From contig CP154956.1 in NCBI GenBank assembly GCA_039621445.1, positions 67,898,452-67,962,451 on the forward strand: 64,000 nucleotides of DNA, in the 5' to 3' direction. The translations under genes and the position numbers were made by a program. The notes under the pieces are model-generated. The model was not told the DNA's origin. It searched no databases and saw only the letters and a list, made by a program, of their open reading frames with translations. Of this stretch, positions 48,576 through 57,122 are shown piece by piece; position 1 is the stretch's first letter; each line of letters starts with the position of its first letter. The DNA is from Euglena gracilis (taxonomy: Eukaryota > Euglenida > Euglenophyceae > Euglenales).

Positions 48576-49106
48576 TACCCCCCCTGGATTCCCAACTCCT
48601 GCATGACGCTTTGAACCACTGACCATTGCACTGCGTAGGAATTCTGGCGCCATCTGCCACCGGGCGATCCTCGACGGATGGGCACTCCCACACGTTCCCC
48701 CTGTGAGATACCCCCCCCCCCCGAGACGGCTTGACGTTGACACATCCCGACTCCCGAGCATGGGCTGTGAGACATGCACGATGTTCGGAGGACCTCCCCC
48801 CCCCCCGAACACAAGGCCCAAATGAGCCGTTTTCTTCCCCATGGGAATCTGCACTTCGCACGTCCGTACATGCACCCAACACAGGCGTGGAGCCCCCCAA
48901 ACCCATCACGTACTCAACCAAACTTGGGGGCAAACGGTAAGCCAATTCGCGCTTCACCGACCCCGTGTTCCCCCCCTGTGCGTTCTTGTGCTTCCGAACC
49001 CCCGTCGGATTCCCAGGATCCTGCACAAGGTTTGGGCACGTCCTCTGATCGCAAACCACCGATTTCAAATCACGGATGTGCTCACTCCCAAAAAAAAAAC
49101 GTGTCA
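48576..49106 (-). pseudogene. Unassigned N-terminal part of the gypsy remnant
   Basis: A - strand frame is open from the telomere-like array to the inverted-repeat element, with ordinary composition (for example CDQRTCPNLVQDPGNP, RELAYRLPPSLVEYVMGLGG). It continues in the same direction as the NPPF and RT parts. No protease or zinc-knuckle motif was recognised. It is probably polyprotein sequence upstream of RT. Confidence 0.45.
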
Positions 49107-49378
49107 TCCCTAACTCTAACCCTAACCGAAACCCTAACCGTATCCCTAACCCTAACTCTAACCCTGACCCTAACCGTATCCCTAACCCTAACTCTAACCC
49201 TAGCCCTAACCCTAACCGCATCCCTAACCCTAACTCTAACCCTGACCCTGACCCTAACCGTATCCCTAACCCTAAAGTCATCCCTAACCCTAACCCTGAC
49301 AAGAACCCAAACCCTAACCCTAACCGTATCCCTAACATCATCCCTAACCCTAACCATAACCGTAACACTAACCGTATC
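49107..49378 (-). repeat. Interstitial telomere-like array (CCCTAA)n, 272 bp
   Basis: Same repeat type, orientation and CCGTATC/AACTCTAACC variants as 44,246-44,995. It is directly joined to the gypsy remnant on its left and to the right inverted-repeat arm region on its right. Confidence 0.9.
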
Positions 49379-49435
49379 TTTAATGGTTTTCGAATTTTTT
49401 TTCCAAAAATGGGACGTTTTTTGCCAGTTTGGAGG

Positions 49436-49638
49436 TCATTCCAATGTGTTTTTATGCATTTTCAGCCAAATTAAGAGAATCAAAATTTGGGGGGGGGGGC
49501 TTAAATTTCAAAAAGGGGGGGTGATGCGGTTGATTGGAGGTCGGGCCGACCAGGTCGGCCCGACCTCCGGTGGTTGATAACGGCCAGGTCGGGCCGACCA
49601 TGGTCGGCACCACCTCCGGGATCGTCATAGCCAATAAT
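49436..49638 (-). repeat. Right arm of the ~6-kb-spaced inverted repeat
   Basis: Inverse of 43,623-43,853, about 200 bp long. It carries a 33-bp palindrome at 49,536-49,568 (16-bp arms) matching the one in the left arm. The arms are clearly diverged, so the pair is old. Confidence 0.8.
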
Positions 49639-49685
49639 CCGCCGGGCCCAAAAAATGGGTGTTTGGGGCAAAATTGGCCGTGATT

Positions 49686-49784
49686 GAACGCCGGTTTGGG
49701 CGTGAAGCCGTGGCTCAGAACGCCGGTTCGGGCGGCAGCCAAACCGGCATTCTGAGCCACGGCTTCACGCCCGAACCGGCGTTC
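49686..49784. repeat. Long hairpin, 43-bp stem, 13-nt loop
   Basis: 49,686-49,728 pairs with 49,742-49,784 with only two mismatches, both C/T differences compatible with G-U pairing in RNA. The stem includes GGGCGTGAAGCCGTGGCTCA. It is related to the hairpin at 42,995-43,040. The size and near-perfect stem resemble a fold-back MITE or a small-RNA precursor. Nothing shows transcription. Confidence 0.8.
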
Positions 49785-50925
49785 TGGACAGAGTTTTCAT
49801 ATCAGAAAGTGCCCCATTGGGGGGGGGGGGTGTCAAAGGGGGGGTTCGGGGGGGGGGATTTGGCAAGGAAATTTTTTCTGTCACCTCAAAGAAAATCTCA
49901 GCAACTCAGCATCTCAGAAACAAACTTTTGGTCCAATTTCAAATTTTTTTGATGATTTCCAGCCAATTTTCACATCTGTGGACGAAAAGGAGTTCACGTC
50001 TTGCTGCTCTTCAGCAGCAATGATTGTAAAATTTAAAAAATTGAGCCTGCTTGACACAAAACAGATTTGGCAAAATTTGCGATGGCGAGCCCAAATCTGA
50101 AATCCCCGCATGAAGCCGGAAAAAAAATCTTTACTGGTGCTTCGCGCCAGCAGACCTGTGTCTTTATCACGTGGAAAAAAATTATCTACAGGGCTTGAAA
50201 ATTGAAACAATTGTACCAAAGCCGTGAGCCACTTGGTCTGTTGTGGCTTCAGGGGGGCACCCAAATTTTCACCTGAAAACCCAATTTTGGGCACTTTTTG
50301 AAGCACTTTCAAAAAATTTCCGGCGCAAAGTGCCGGATTTTTTTCTTCTTTTTGGCCACCCCGTTGGGTTTTTTCCAAATTCACGGTTGGGTTCTTCCCA
50401 AAGGACCCTCTCCCGGTTTTTTTTAATTGATATTTGGTTCCATTCAAACAACCCCCGCCCTGGGTGTTTGCCAAGTTTAACTGGGTTTTCTCCATTTTCC
50501 AGTTGGGTTCTTTGCCAAGCACCCCCTAACTTGGGCCTGGCGGGGGGTTGGGGTCAAACAGAGGAAAGGCGTGATGCAGTCATTCTGGCTGGAAAATAAT
50601 TCCGGGGTCGGTGCAGGGGTCATGGTGAGTGGTTCTCATTATCTGGGAGGGAAGGGTTCACCCCAAGGCTGTACAGGAATCCCCAACCCCATGGGGTGGT
50701 GGGTGGGGGTTTTCCCCCCATCCTGGTGGGTGGGGGGTACGACCCCCACCAGGCCTTCCCATTTTTCCGGGGGCATCAATTTTTGGGTCAAAAATTTTCC
50801 TTCGGCGCCAAAGGAATTTTCCTTGCTCAAGTGTGTGGTGGTGGGTGGCAAATGAAACCCCCTATCACACCTCCTGGGTGCCGCCACCAGGCCTCCCCAT
50901 ACCATGGTCAGTCTCGCTTGAATCA
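49785..50925. other. Unassigned intronic DNA
   Basis: No recognisable gene. A - strand open frame at 49,914-50,522 is Lys/Asn-rich and partly repetitive, because GGTTGGGTT and CCAAATTC-like strings recur on the other strand, and it matches nothing recognised. The hairpin CGGCGCAAAGTGCCGG is at 50,321-50,336. Confidence 0.55.
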
Positions 50926-50933
50926 GGGCAGCC

Positions 50934-51448
50934 CAGACCACTCCTTAGTGTGTATCGGCAAAAAAAAATTGTGTATCCTGTGTATCGCCAAAAAAAAAAT
51001 TGTGTTCCCCTGTGTATCGGCAAAATTTTTTTGTGTATTCCTGTGTATCCCCTTTTCTGTTATTTGTAATTGTCCTCCCTCCGCAGCCATAAAGCAAACG
51101 TGCTTGTCTTCTTTCACTTCTTCTCGGGAGCGGGCAGAGACGGAAGACTCTTCAAGCGAGCGGGCAGAGATGGAGGACTCTTCAAGCAGCGGCACCTCCC
51201 AGTCGCTCCCTGGAGATTCATCCAGTTCTTTGAACCCCCCACCGAACAAGAAAATCAAATTGCCTGGACGTAAGAGACAAAATCGGATTTGTGTATCCAC
51301 AAAAATTTTTGTGTATCCTGTGTATCGCCAAAAAAAATTTTGTGTTCCCCGGTGTATCACCATAAAATTTTTTGTGTTCCCCTGTGTATCGCCAAAAGAA
51401 AATTTGTGTATTCCTGTGTATCTTGGATACACACTAAGGAGTGGTCTG
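50934..51448. mobile_element. 515-bp hAT-like TIR element carrying an exon-like island, TSD GGGCAGCC
   Basis: Inverted ends are CAGACCACTCCTTAGTGTGT on both sides. The exact 8-bp direct repeat GGGCAGCC flanks them at 50,926-50,933 and 51,449-51,456. Inside each end is a tandem run of a unit like TGTGTATCGCCAAAAAAAATT (3-4 copies per side, same direction). Between the runs lies a GC-richer island with a pyrimidine tract and CAG on its left and GTAAGA on its right. The target duplication shows that repeats and island moved, or arose, as one unit. No transposase is present. Confidence 0.88.
51087..51269 (+). CDS. Exon-like island inside TIR element (phase-symmetric)
   Basis: 183 nt between an acceptor (CCTCCCTCCGCAG ending at 51,086) and a donor (GTAAGAG from 51,270). 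One frame is fully open and protein-like: a tandem acidic/serine repeat (ERAETEDSS then ERAEMEDSSSSG) and a basic stretch, NKKIKLPGR, resembling a nuclear localisation signal. Length is 61 x 3 and the open frame has 2 bases before its first full codon and 1 after the last, so inclusion would not shift a phase-1 host frame. It does not belong to the kinase, because its phase does not fit between NTPQ and AFSHF. Translation is unproven. Confidence 0.45.
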
Positions 51449-51456
51449 GGGCAGCC

Positions 51457-54276
51457 CCAGCAACGTTCACGACTATCTGGAGTGGTCACCTCCTCCTCTA
51501 AAGGTGGGGGTCGCCTCTTTGTCCTGAGCGGATGAGGAGGATGAGGGGTGTCACCTGCTTTGTCCTTCGCTTGTCCTATCCTGGATCAGAATAAAAAAAA
51601 TCAAAAAAAATGCTATCACGCAAGCACAATTTTTCAGAAAATTTGTGTGGTTGTGGGATATCAAATGATTTGGATGAGTACATGATCTTGATGATTGATG
51701 AGTAGATGATGGCATTCGCGCAGTGGATGCTGTGCATGAATGCTCTGTTTGACACAGAAAATTTGTTGCCACAGCTCAGCGAAAAATTCTCTGTGACAAG
51801 CTGATGTTACAATGCACGAGTGGGCTCTGCCAACCATTTAAGTCCGCCTTGGCAAACCCAGGGGGGGGGGTGGTCTTATGTGGGGGGTCGCTGAGCTCTT
51901 ATCTCTTTGGAGAAAGAGCGAAACTCACTACTGGGGAAAAGGGGGATGAACTGGGGCTGCGCTCCTTGTTGGGGTGGGTTATTTCTCGCTTGATTCCAAC
52001 AGCTGGTTAAATTTTTTGGGGGGTCGGCTCACCGTTGTTACAGGTTTTTTTTGGAGGGGTGGAGTTCGGCAGTGACAGGCGGTGTGCGGGGTCCACAGCG
52101 GGTGAACATATTAAGAAAGGTTGGGGGACCATCTCCTTTGTCAAACCATTTCGGTTCTTTCGGGGGGATTGCAAACGGCTGTCTTTAAGAGTACCTTGTT
52201 CCTGCCACCACCTTTTTTTTAAGTCAGCAGCTCCAGCCATGCGTGGGAGGTCCGTAGCCCAGGTTTGCTGGGCTTAAAAATATTTAAAGGTTCCAAAAAA
52301 GTTCCTCAAGAAAGTTTGGAAAGAGTGTTTTTTTTGGAGGGGTAAACCGCAGAATTTTGGCTGAGAATCACAAAGCTCCCCTCTGTTCTTGGCAACGAAA
52401 GACGGTTGATTCACACAAGGCTGCAAATCTTGCTGGACCATCAATTGTCTTATTCCATGACTGATTCTAATGTAAGACCTTTGGGAGACTTCATTGTGAA
52501 ATTTATTATCATGAAAGACACCTATCATGAAACAAATGGGAAGTGATAATATATACAGTGGGAGCTGACAAACCAGCCCCAAACCCTCTGCCTATGGGCT
52601 GTGGTGATGCGTGTGCACGCTGGCACGGCCCTGTCCCACGCAGCAGTTCCACGCCCCAGCCAGCACAATAAAAAATCCTTTTTTTGACCCTTCCGAACTG
52701 CAAACCAAACCCAGCCTCGCCTCTACAAGAGGTGAGGTGGCGAGTTGCGCTCAAACCCCATCTGTTGGCAATGCGAGATAGCAACCCCTGTCGATGGGGA
52801 CGGTGACTTCTACAAGATGACCATTTGGGGATGGGACCCACAAAAAATTTTAGATGTCTTGCAATTCATAGCCCCTGCGGTAGGGGGAAGTTGGCCGAGT
52901 GGCAACCTGCTAGTAACCGCCAACGATGGAAGCCACTTACTTTCCTCTTCTTTTGTTTATCTACTCCTCTGCTCTGTCTATAATTATTATTGCTGTTTTT
53001 TTATTAATTGCTCTTGTCTTTGTTGGACCGGCGGCTGTGGGATTCCCGTCCCTGCCCATCGCCCCAGCCAGCCCACCCGCCTGCCTGCCTGCCTGCCCGA
53101 GCCTTGTCGCATCATCACCCGTAAAATAGCACCTAATAATAGGGGGGGCTGAGGGTATATGGCCCGGTCACGGTTGTGGATATCATGTATATGAAACCAC
53201 CTGCGGCCAGCGTATTCCATGAATACGAACGTGACTTTGAACTCAACTCAACTCACAGCCCCTGCTGTCCACTGTTTGTGTACACGTGGCTGCCCATGTG
53301 AGCACTAAAAATGAACGTGTACACCACAGTTGTGCACGTGTACACATGTGTGCACTGCAGAAAAATGTTCGTGTGTATACCCCCCCCCATTTAAACCGAC
53401 CCGTCGGTTTAGGACTTTTGGGTTGGCGGAAATCCTGGAGGGGGTCGGTTTAGACGGGGGGTCGGGTCAGGAGGGGGTTTAGACAGCGCCGGGCAAGAAG
53501 AGGGGATAAAAAGGCACCAAACAAACAGCCACAGTGCAGGGGTGCTATAGGGCATCATTTTCGACCCTGGGGTTTTTGGGGGTTTGTGCAAGAGCACACC
53601 TCTTCCGCCGCAGCTGGCTGGGTTTGGGCTTTTTTTTTGCCTGTTTTGGGGGTACCCGCCGGGTCCAGCCGCCAACCGGCCGACCGGACCCCTCCCCCCC
53701 CCTAGACCCCCTGGGTGAGGTCCACCCCGCGCCTTTTTTCCCAGCCAGCCCTGGCCCACCAGGAGGAGGGGTCCTTGAGGAAACCCCTGGTCTCATCATG
53801 CTTGTGACGCCTCGCCGATGTGATTTTACTCGAAGAAGAGAGCCTCAAGAAATGTTTCGATTCCCAAAACTGGTTCAAACCCACCCAAAATGATTAGAAC
53901 CCCCAGCCGGGGTAAATTGCAAAATTATTGAATTGCAAAATCATTACGACTTGAGTTTTGGACGTATTAAACAAATATCACCCCTGCCCGTTGCAACTTG
54001 CATTTGACGTTTTCTTAAAATAGCCAAACAACATTTGATGATTCCTGCAACTGAAAACCGGAGTTTCCCCTCACAAAAACTTCAAGGCATTTAGCTGCCC
54101 CCCCCCCCCCGAGTTGTTGTGTGCCCCTTTCCACAGCATGGACAGGCTGGGGGATTCATTTTCCCCAAACAAATGAATCTCCCCATTTTGCCAAAAAACC
54201 TTCCTCCCCCTTTTTGTGGCAAGCAAATACCAGGTTGTTTGCAGATGTGTTTCGTTGTTTTTTTTGTGCCCCGCAG
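51457..54276. other. Unassigned intronic DNA
   Basis: 2.8 kb with no recognised gene or repeat family. It includes T-rich and A-rich stretches, GTGTACACGTG-type strings at 53,278-53,350, poly-C near 53,385, and AAACCGACCC/GTCGGTTTAG inverted strings at 53,394-53,412. Short frames here have biased composition (Pro/Gly-rich) caused by G/C runs. Confidence 0.5.
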
Positions 54277-54411
54277 GCTTTCAGCCACTTCACCTTCCAG
54301 TACACCAACAGCAAGATGATTGTGGTGGACATTCAGGGAGTCAAGGACGTTTACACAGACCCTCAGATCCATTCAAATATTCCAGAATCAGCGCCACCCA
54401 TTTGGGGGCAG
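54277..54411 (+). CDS. Alpha-kinase gene, catalytic-loop exon
   Basis: A 45-codon exon, phase 0 at both ends, after a polypyrimidine tract and GCAG and before GTGTGTGC. It encodes AFSHFTFQYTNS, then VVDIQGVKDVYTDPQIH. AFSHFT, DIQGV and TDPQIH are the most conserved elements of the alpha-kinase C-lobe; the aspartate of TDPQ and that of DxQGV are the catalytic and metal-binding residues known in the family. After this the exon has a non-conserved stretch ending WGQ. It continues the N-lobe exons at 39,402-40,108 and leads by a 380-nt intron to 54,792. Confidence 0.92.
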
Positions 54412-54791
54412 GTGTGTGCTTGAGTGTTAGATGACGTTGTCACCAGGCTTCTTTAATTTAATTTGCGGCCCCAAAGCCATGGCTGGCCTGGTCTGTGTTT
54501 GGGTCCTGGTGGAAAGTGCCAGAAACTCCGGAAAACGGTTCAAATTTTTTTGGGGTGGTCTCCGCTCTCCCCCCCCCCCCCCGGAACTGGGTGAAGGGAA
54601 CTCTTGCGGGGTCCTTCGAGGACCCATTGTTGTCTTTGGCTGACAAAAGGTGATCCCTGAAAAAGTCCGGTGAATGTGGGTGAAAGGTTTTTGAGAGTGC
54701 TACCCAAGCATGGGAAGTGTATGTGGACCTCTCAACCCCTCCGCCCCTTTGCAACCCCATGTCGCCATCCGTCTGCTGTTCCGATCCACAG

Positions 54792-55093
54792 GGAGACATG
54801 GGAGACACAGGGATCTACAAGTTCTTCGAAAGCCATCGATGCAATGCCCTGTGCAAGTTCTTCGGGCTGAACCCATCTCCTTTCGCACAGCCGAAAGCCT
54901 CGCATTCAGGCACCCGCATTGGCGCGGCAGCCTTGACCAACGTTCCGGCGCCTCTGATCAGTCCAAGCCACAGTGGCGTCCACCTGTCAACCAACATGGG
55001 GTACCCCCTCCTGTCCTTGCCATCAGCTGCGTATCCAAAGGTCACATATTCCTCAGGCACTTCTTCGCAGCTCAATGACTTCTTGGATTCCAG
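54792..55093 (+). CDS. Alpha-kinase gene, zinc-motif exon and tail
   Basis: The acceptor GATCCACAG is at 54,791. The exon starts GDMGDTGIYKFFESHRCNAL, then CKFFGLNPSPF, which is the family's GxxGxxGI...FFxxHxCNxxC segment. The His and two Cys help form the structural zinc site, and all are present. After the domain comes a Ser/Pro-rich tail of about 65 residues, to DFLDS. A donor CCAG|GTGTGT at 55,094 is proposed. If it is not used, the frame runs without a stop into the inserted element at 55,217, as far as 55,377-55,379. The 3' end of the gene is uncertain; see 55,807. Confidence 0.88.
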
Positions 55094-55216
55094 GTGTGTC
55101 ATCATCCAACGGTCATTAAGCATTGCAGGGTCATTAAGCATTGCAGGATCAATGTTGCCAATTTTATGCACAGCGTTGTGTCAGGCTTCATTTTTAGTCG
55201 GAAGGGTGGTTGGGAC

Positions 55217-55487
55217 CAGGCTTCTTTTTAAGTCACCTGCCCCCCCCCCCCCCCGGGGGGAGGGGGGGTGGGTGGGTGGGTCTGGGCCGGACCCCCCCCC
55301 TGGGGGGGGTCCCGCGCCGGAGGCGCTGGGTATACCTTTTCGGCGCGAAGCGCCGAAAATTTTTGAAAATTGCCTTTAACGGGCCCGATTTTGGGGGGGT
55401 CCCCCCCCCGGGGGGGGTCCTGCGCCACCCTGGGTGGGTGGGGGGGGACCCCCCCCTCCCCCCCCGGGGGTCTTAAAAAGAAGCCTG
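55217..55487. mobile_element. 271-bp hAT-like TIR element, TSD GTTGGGAC
   Basis: TIRs are CAGGCTTCTTTTTAAG and its inverse. The 8-bp direct repeat GTTGGGAC flanks them at 55,209-55,216 and 55,488-55,495. The interior is G/C runs plus the hairpin CGGCGCGAAGCGCCG at 55,341-55,355, with no coding frame. It is inserted just after the last clear kinase exon. Confidence 0.9.
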
Positions 55488-55562
55488 GTTGGGACCAGGC
55501 TTCTAAGTCAGAAGACCCTCCCCAATGGGGGGGGTCTGGGGCCAGACCCAGGGGGGGGGTTC

Positions 55563-56809
55563 CAGACATTCATTTAGTGTGGTACACCAAGGTTGTCATT
55601 TTGTGGATCACTGTGGACACCACAAAAAAAATTTTTTTGGTTCACCTGTGGACACCAAAAAAATTTTTGTGGTTCACTTGTGGACACCAAAAACATTTTT
55701 GTGGTTCACCTGTGGACACCAAAGTAATATTTGTGGTTCACATGTGGACACCAAAAAATTTCCCACCGCCTGCTGACATTTGCATCATTTTCTTTCTCAT
55801 CAACAGCAATGAAGCAATCTTCTTTGAACATATTTGACTCAGGCGGCGTAAGTTGGCCAAAAATTCTGGTGCTCTAAAAACAGAAGAGGAAGCGGAAAAC
55901 CACTTCCAAAAAAGGGTCATATTTTCGATTTTTTTTTGAAGAGGTTCTGATTTTGGCCAATTCCGGTGGACATTTGGCTCACAGTAAAGGAGACCTATAC
56001 AATCGAAAACAGACCTAAAAAGGCAGCTTATTTTTCAAATTCTAGTAAAATCAACAAAACCAATCAAAAAATACATGAACAGGAGGACCGACAAAAATAA
56101 GCGTTTGTTTGTTTGTTTCTGCTGCCGTAGGCCCCGAAGGAACGAAACAGAAAAATTAAAAAATGGAAGCGGTAAATATGCTGAATGTGGTCTTTCATTG
56201 AATGGTCAAGTTGAAGATCTGACACCACAGCAATGAAGTGGCTTTCCGGCTCCTACCTCAAAGCAAAGCACATGGCATTGTCGATTTTTCAGGTACTTTT
56301 TCAGGCATTGAGACACTCGGCACTCAACTGACATCCCACAATGCCCCAGAATGCTCTCAATGTCCGCAGCCATGCCAAAGCCCCATGATAATGTCGCGTG
56401 TTTCTGCTTCCATGAAGCGGAATTCCGCTTTATCGGCGCCAGTACTCAACTTTTTGATGGTGTCCTTGTTGGGTAAGTTGTCTATACAGCACGTCTGCTT
56501 GAGAACTCTCGATAGCAATCTGTCTAATTTCAACTGCCACGCTTCGTGGATTGAGCCGGGGCCAAGGCTCACAATGTGGCTGAGGTGTCTAAAGATCAAT
56601 CCGCCTTTAGGTGTAATTTTTATTTTTTTTCGATCCCAATCAATTTTTTGTGGACACCACAAAAAATTTAGTGGTTCACCTGTGGACACCAAAAAATTCT
56701 TCGTGGTTCACCTGTGGACACCAAAAAAAATTTTGTGGTTCACCTGTGCACACCAGAAAAAAATTTGTGGTTCACACGTCTTTTGTGAACCACACTAAAT
56801 GAATGTCTG
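55563..56809. mobile_element. 1,247-bp hAT-like TIR element with exon-like island, TSD GGGGGTTC
   Basis: Inverted ends are CAGACATTCATTTAGTGTGG, flanked by the direct repeat GGGGGTTC at 55,555-55,562 and 56,810-56,817. Both subterminal regions hold tandem units of about 30 bp of the type GTGGTTCACCTGTGGACACC followed by an A run and T run, in the same direction (about 55,600-55,760 and 56,640-56,770). Its plan matches the element at 50,934-51,448, including the end motif TTAGTGTG. A pyrimidine tract plus CAG at 55,806 and GTAAGT at 55,848 outline a short island. The remaining 0.8 kb has no recognised gene, although a - strand frame at 56,357-56,692 is protein-like. Confidence 0.88.
55807..55847 (+). 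CDS. Possible short exon in TIR element (possible kinase 3' end)
   Basis: 41 nt lie between TTTCTTTCTCATCAACAG and GTAAGTTGG. If joined to the kinase donor at 55,094, the frame would read SNEAIFFEHI and stop at TGA (55,835-55,837), so the kinase C-terminus would come from mobile DNA. In another frame it is open throughout. It is too short to judge from composition. This is an inference from splice signals and phase only. Confidence 0.3.
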
Positions 56810-56817
56810 GGGGGTTC

Positions 56818-56961
56818 CCTGGCCGGAGGCCCAGGTAGGGGTTTTGGCGCGAAGCACCGCAAAACATTTTTTGGGAAATACTCTCAGATGGCCCGATTTT
56901 TGGGGGGTCCCACGCCGGGCTGGGAGGGTGGGGGGGGCAGTCTATTGCTAAGGGTTCACAG
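56818..56961. other. GC-rich remnant between two inserted elements
   Basis: Contains an imperfect version of the GGCGCGAAGCACC hairpin and GATGGCCCGATTTTTGGGGG, strings shared with the interior of the element at 55,217 (CGGGCCCGATTTTGGGGG). It is probably the right part of another related element that was split by the insertion at 55,563. Confidence 0.5.
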
Positions 56962-57115
56962 CAGGGGGGGGGGAAATACAATTTGCATAATTTGCATTTT
57001 TTTGCATAATCAGGTTTTCCCGAAATTTGCATTTTTTTGCATTTTTTTTGCATTTTTTTGCATTTTTTTTGACTTGCATAATTTGAATGGCCAAGTTGCA
57101 TTCCCCCCCCCCCTG
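56962..57115. mobile_element. 154-bp TIR element, G-run ends, 7-bp target duplication
   Basis: Ends are CAG plus a G run and GAA in inverted orientation, flanked by the direct repeat TTCACAG at 56,955-56,961 and 57,116-57,122. The interior is degenerate TTTTTTGCATTTTTT. It is the same type as 45,877-46,329. A right-end look-alike (a C run then CTG, preceded by the same GCATTTTT interior) ends at about 60,029, but its left end was not found. Confidence 0.85.
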
Positions 57116-57122
57116 TTCACAG

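Larger units (their letters stand above)
44996..49106 (-). mobile_element. Ty3/gypsy-like retrotransposon remnant, rearranged and nested
   Basis: Protein-level remnants of a gypsy-type pol lie mostly on the - strand. In order from right to left they are an unassigned N-terminal part (48,576-49,100), an NPPF-type domain (47,649-48,280), reverse transcriptase and RNase H. LTRs were not seen. Both ends abut telomere-like repeats, so the piece is internal only. It is broken by stop codons, a frameshift near 45,120, an internal inversion (46,765-47,159 reads on the + strand), and at least three inserted inverted-repeat elements. It cannot be active. Confidence 0.85.
40109..54276 (+). other. Inferred giant (14.2 kb) kinase intron full of mobile DNA
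   Basis: The donor CACAA|GTGTGT at 40,109 and the acceptor TTTGTGCCCCGCAG ending at 54,276 are both phase 0. They join NTPQ to AFSHF, which is contiguous in the alpha-kinase family. Neighbouring introns are 42-47 nt and 380 nt, so this one is hundreds of times longer than its upstream neighbours. It contains inverted repeats, telomere-like arrays, a gypsy remnant and TIR elements, annotated separately. Whether the gene is still spliced across it, or has been split, cannot be told from sequence. Confidence 0.7.

Noticed and set aside
49914-50522. 202-residue - strand open frame
   Set aside because: Biased, partly repetitive composition, no recognised motif, and no splice or start context. Kept only as unassigned sequence.
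52740-52925. tRNA-like string near GTTGGCCGAGTGGC
   Set aside because: It resembles an A-box (class II type), but no B-box (GGTTCGANNCC) or cloverleaf pairing follows at the right distance.
54441-54461. CAGGCTTCTTTAATTTAA, resembling the left TIR of the 55,217 element
   Set aside because: No matching right end or target duplication was found in the following sequence.
56357-56692. - strand frame with LIFRHLSHIVSLGPGSIHEAW inside the 55.56-kb element
   Set aside because: Looks somewhat protein-like, but matches no transposase or host family I can name, and the opposite strand is equally open.
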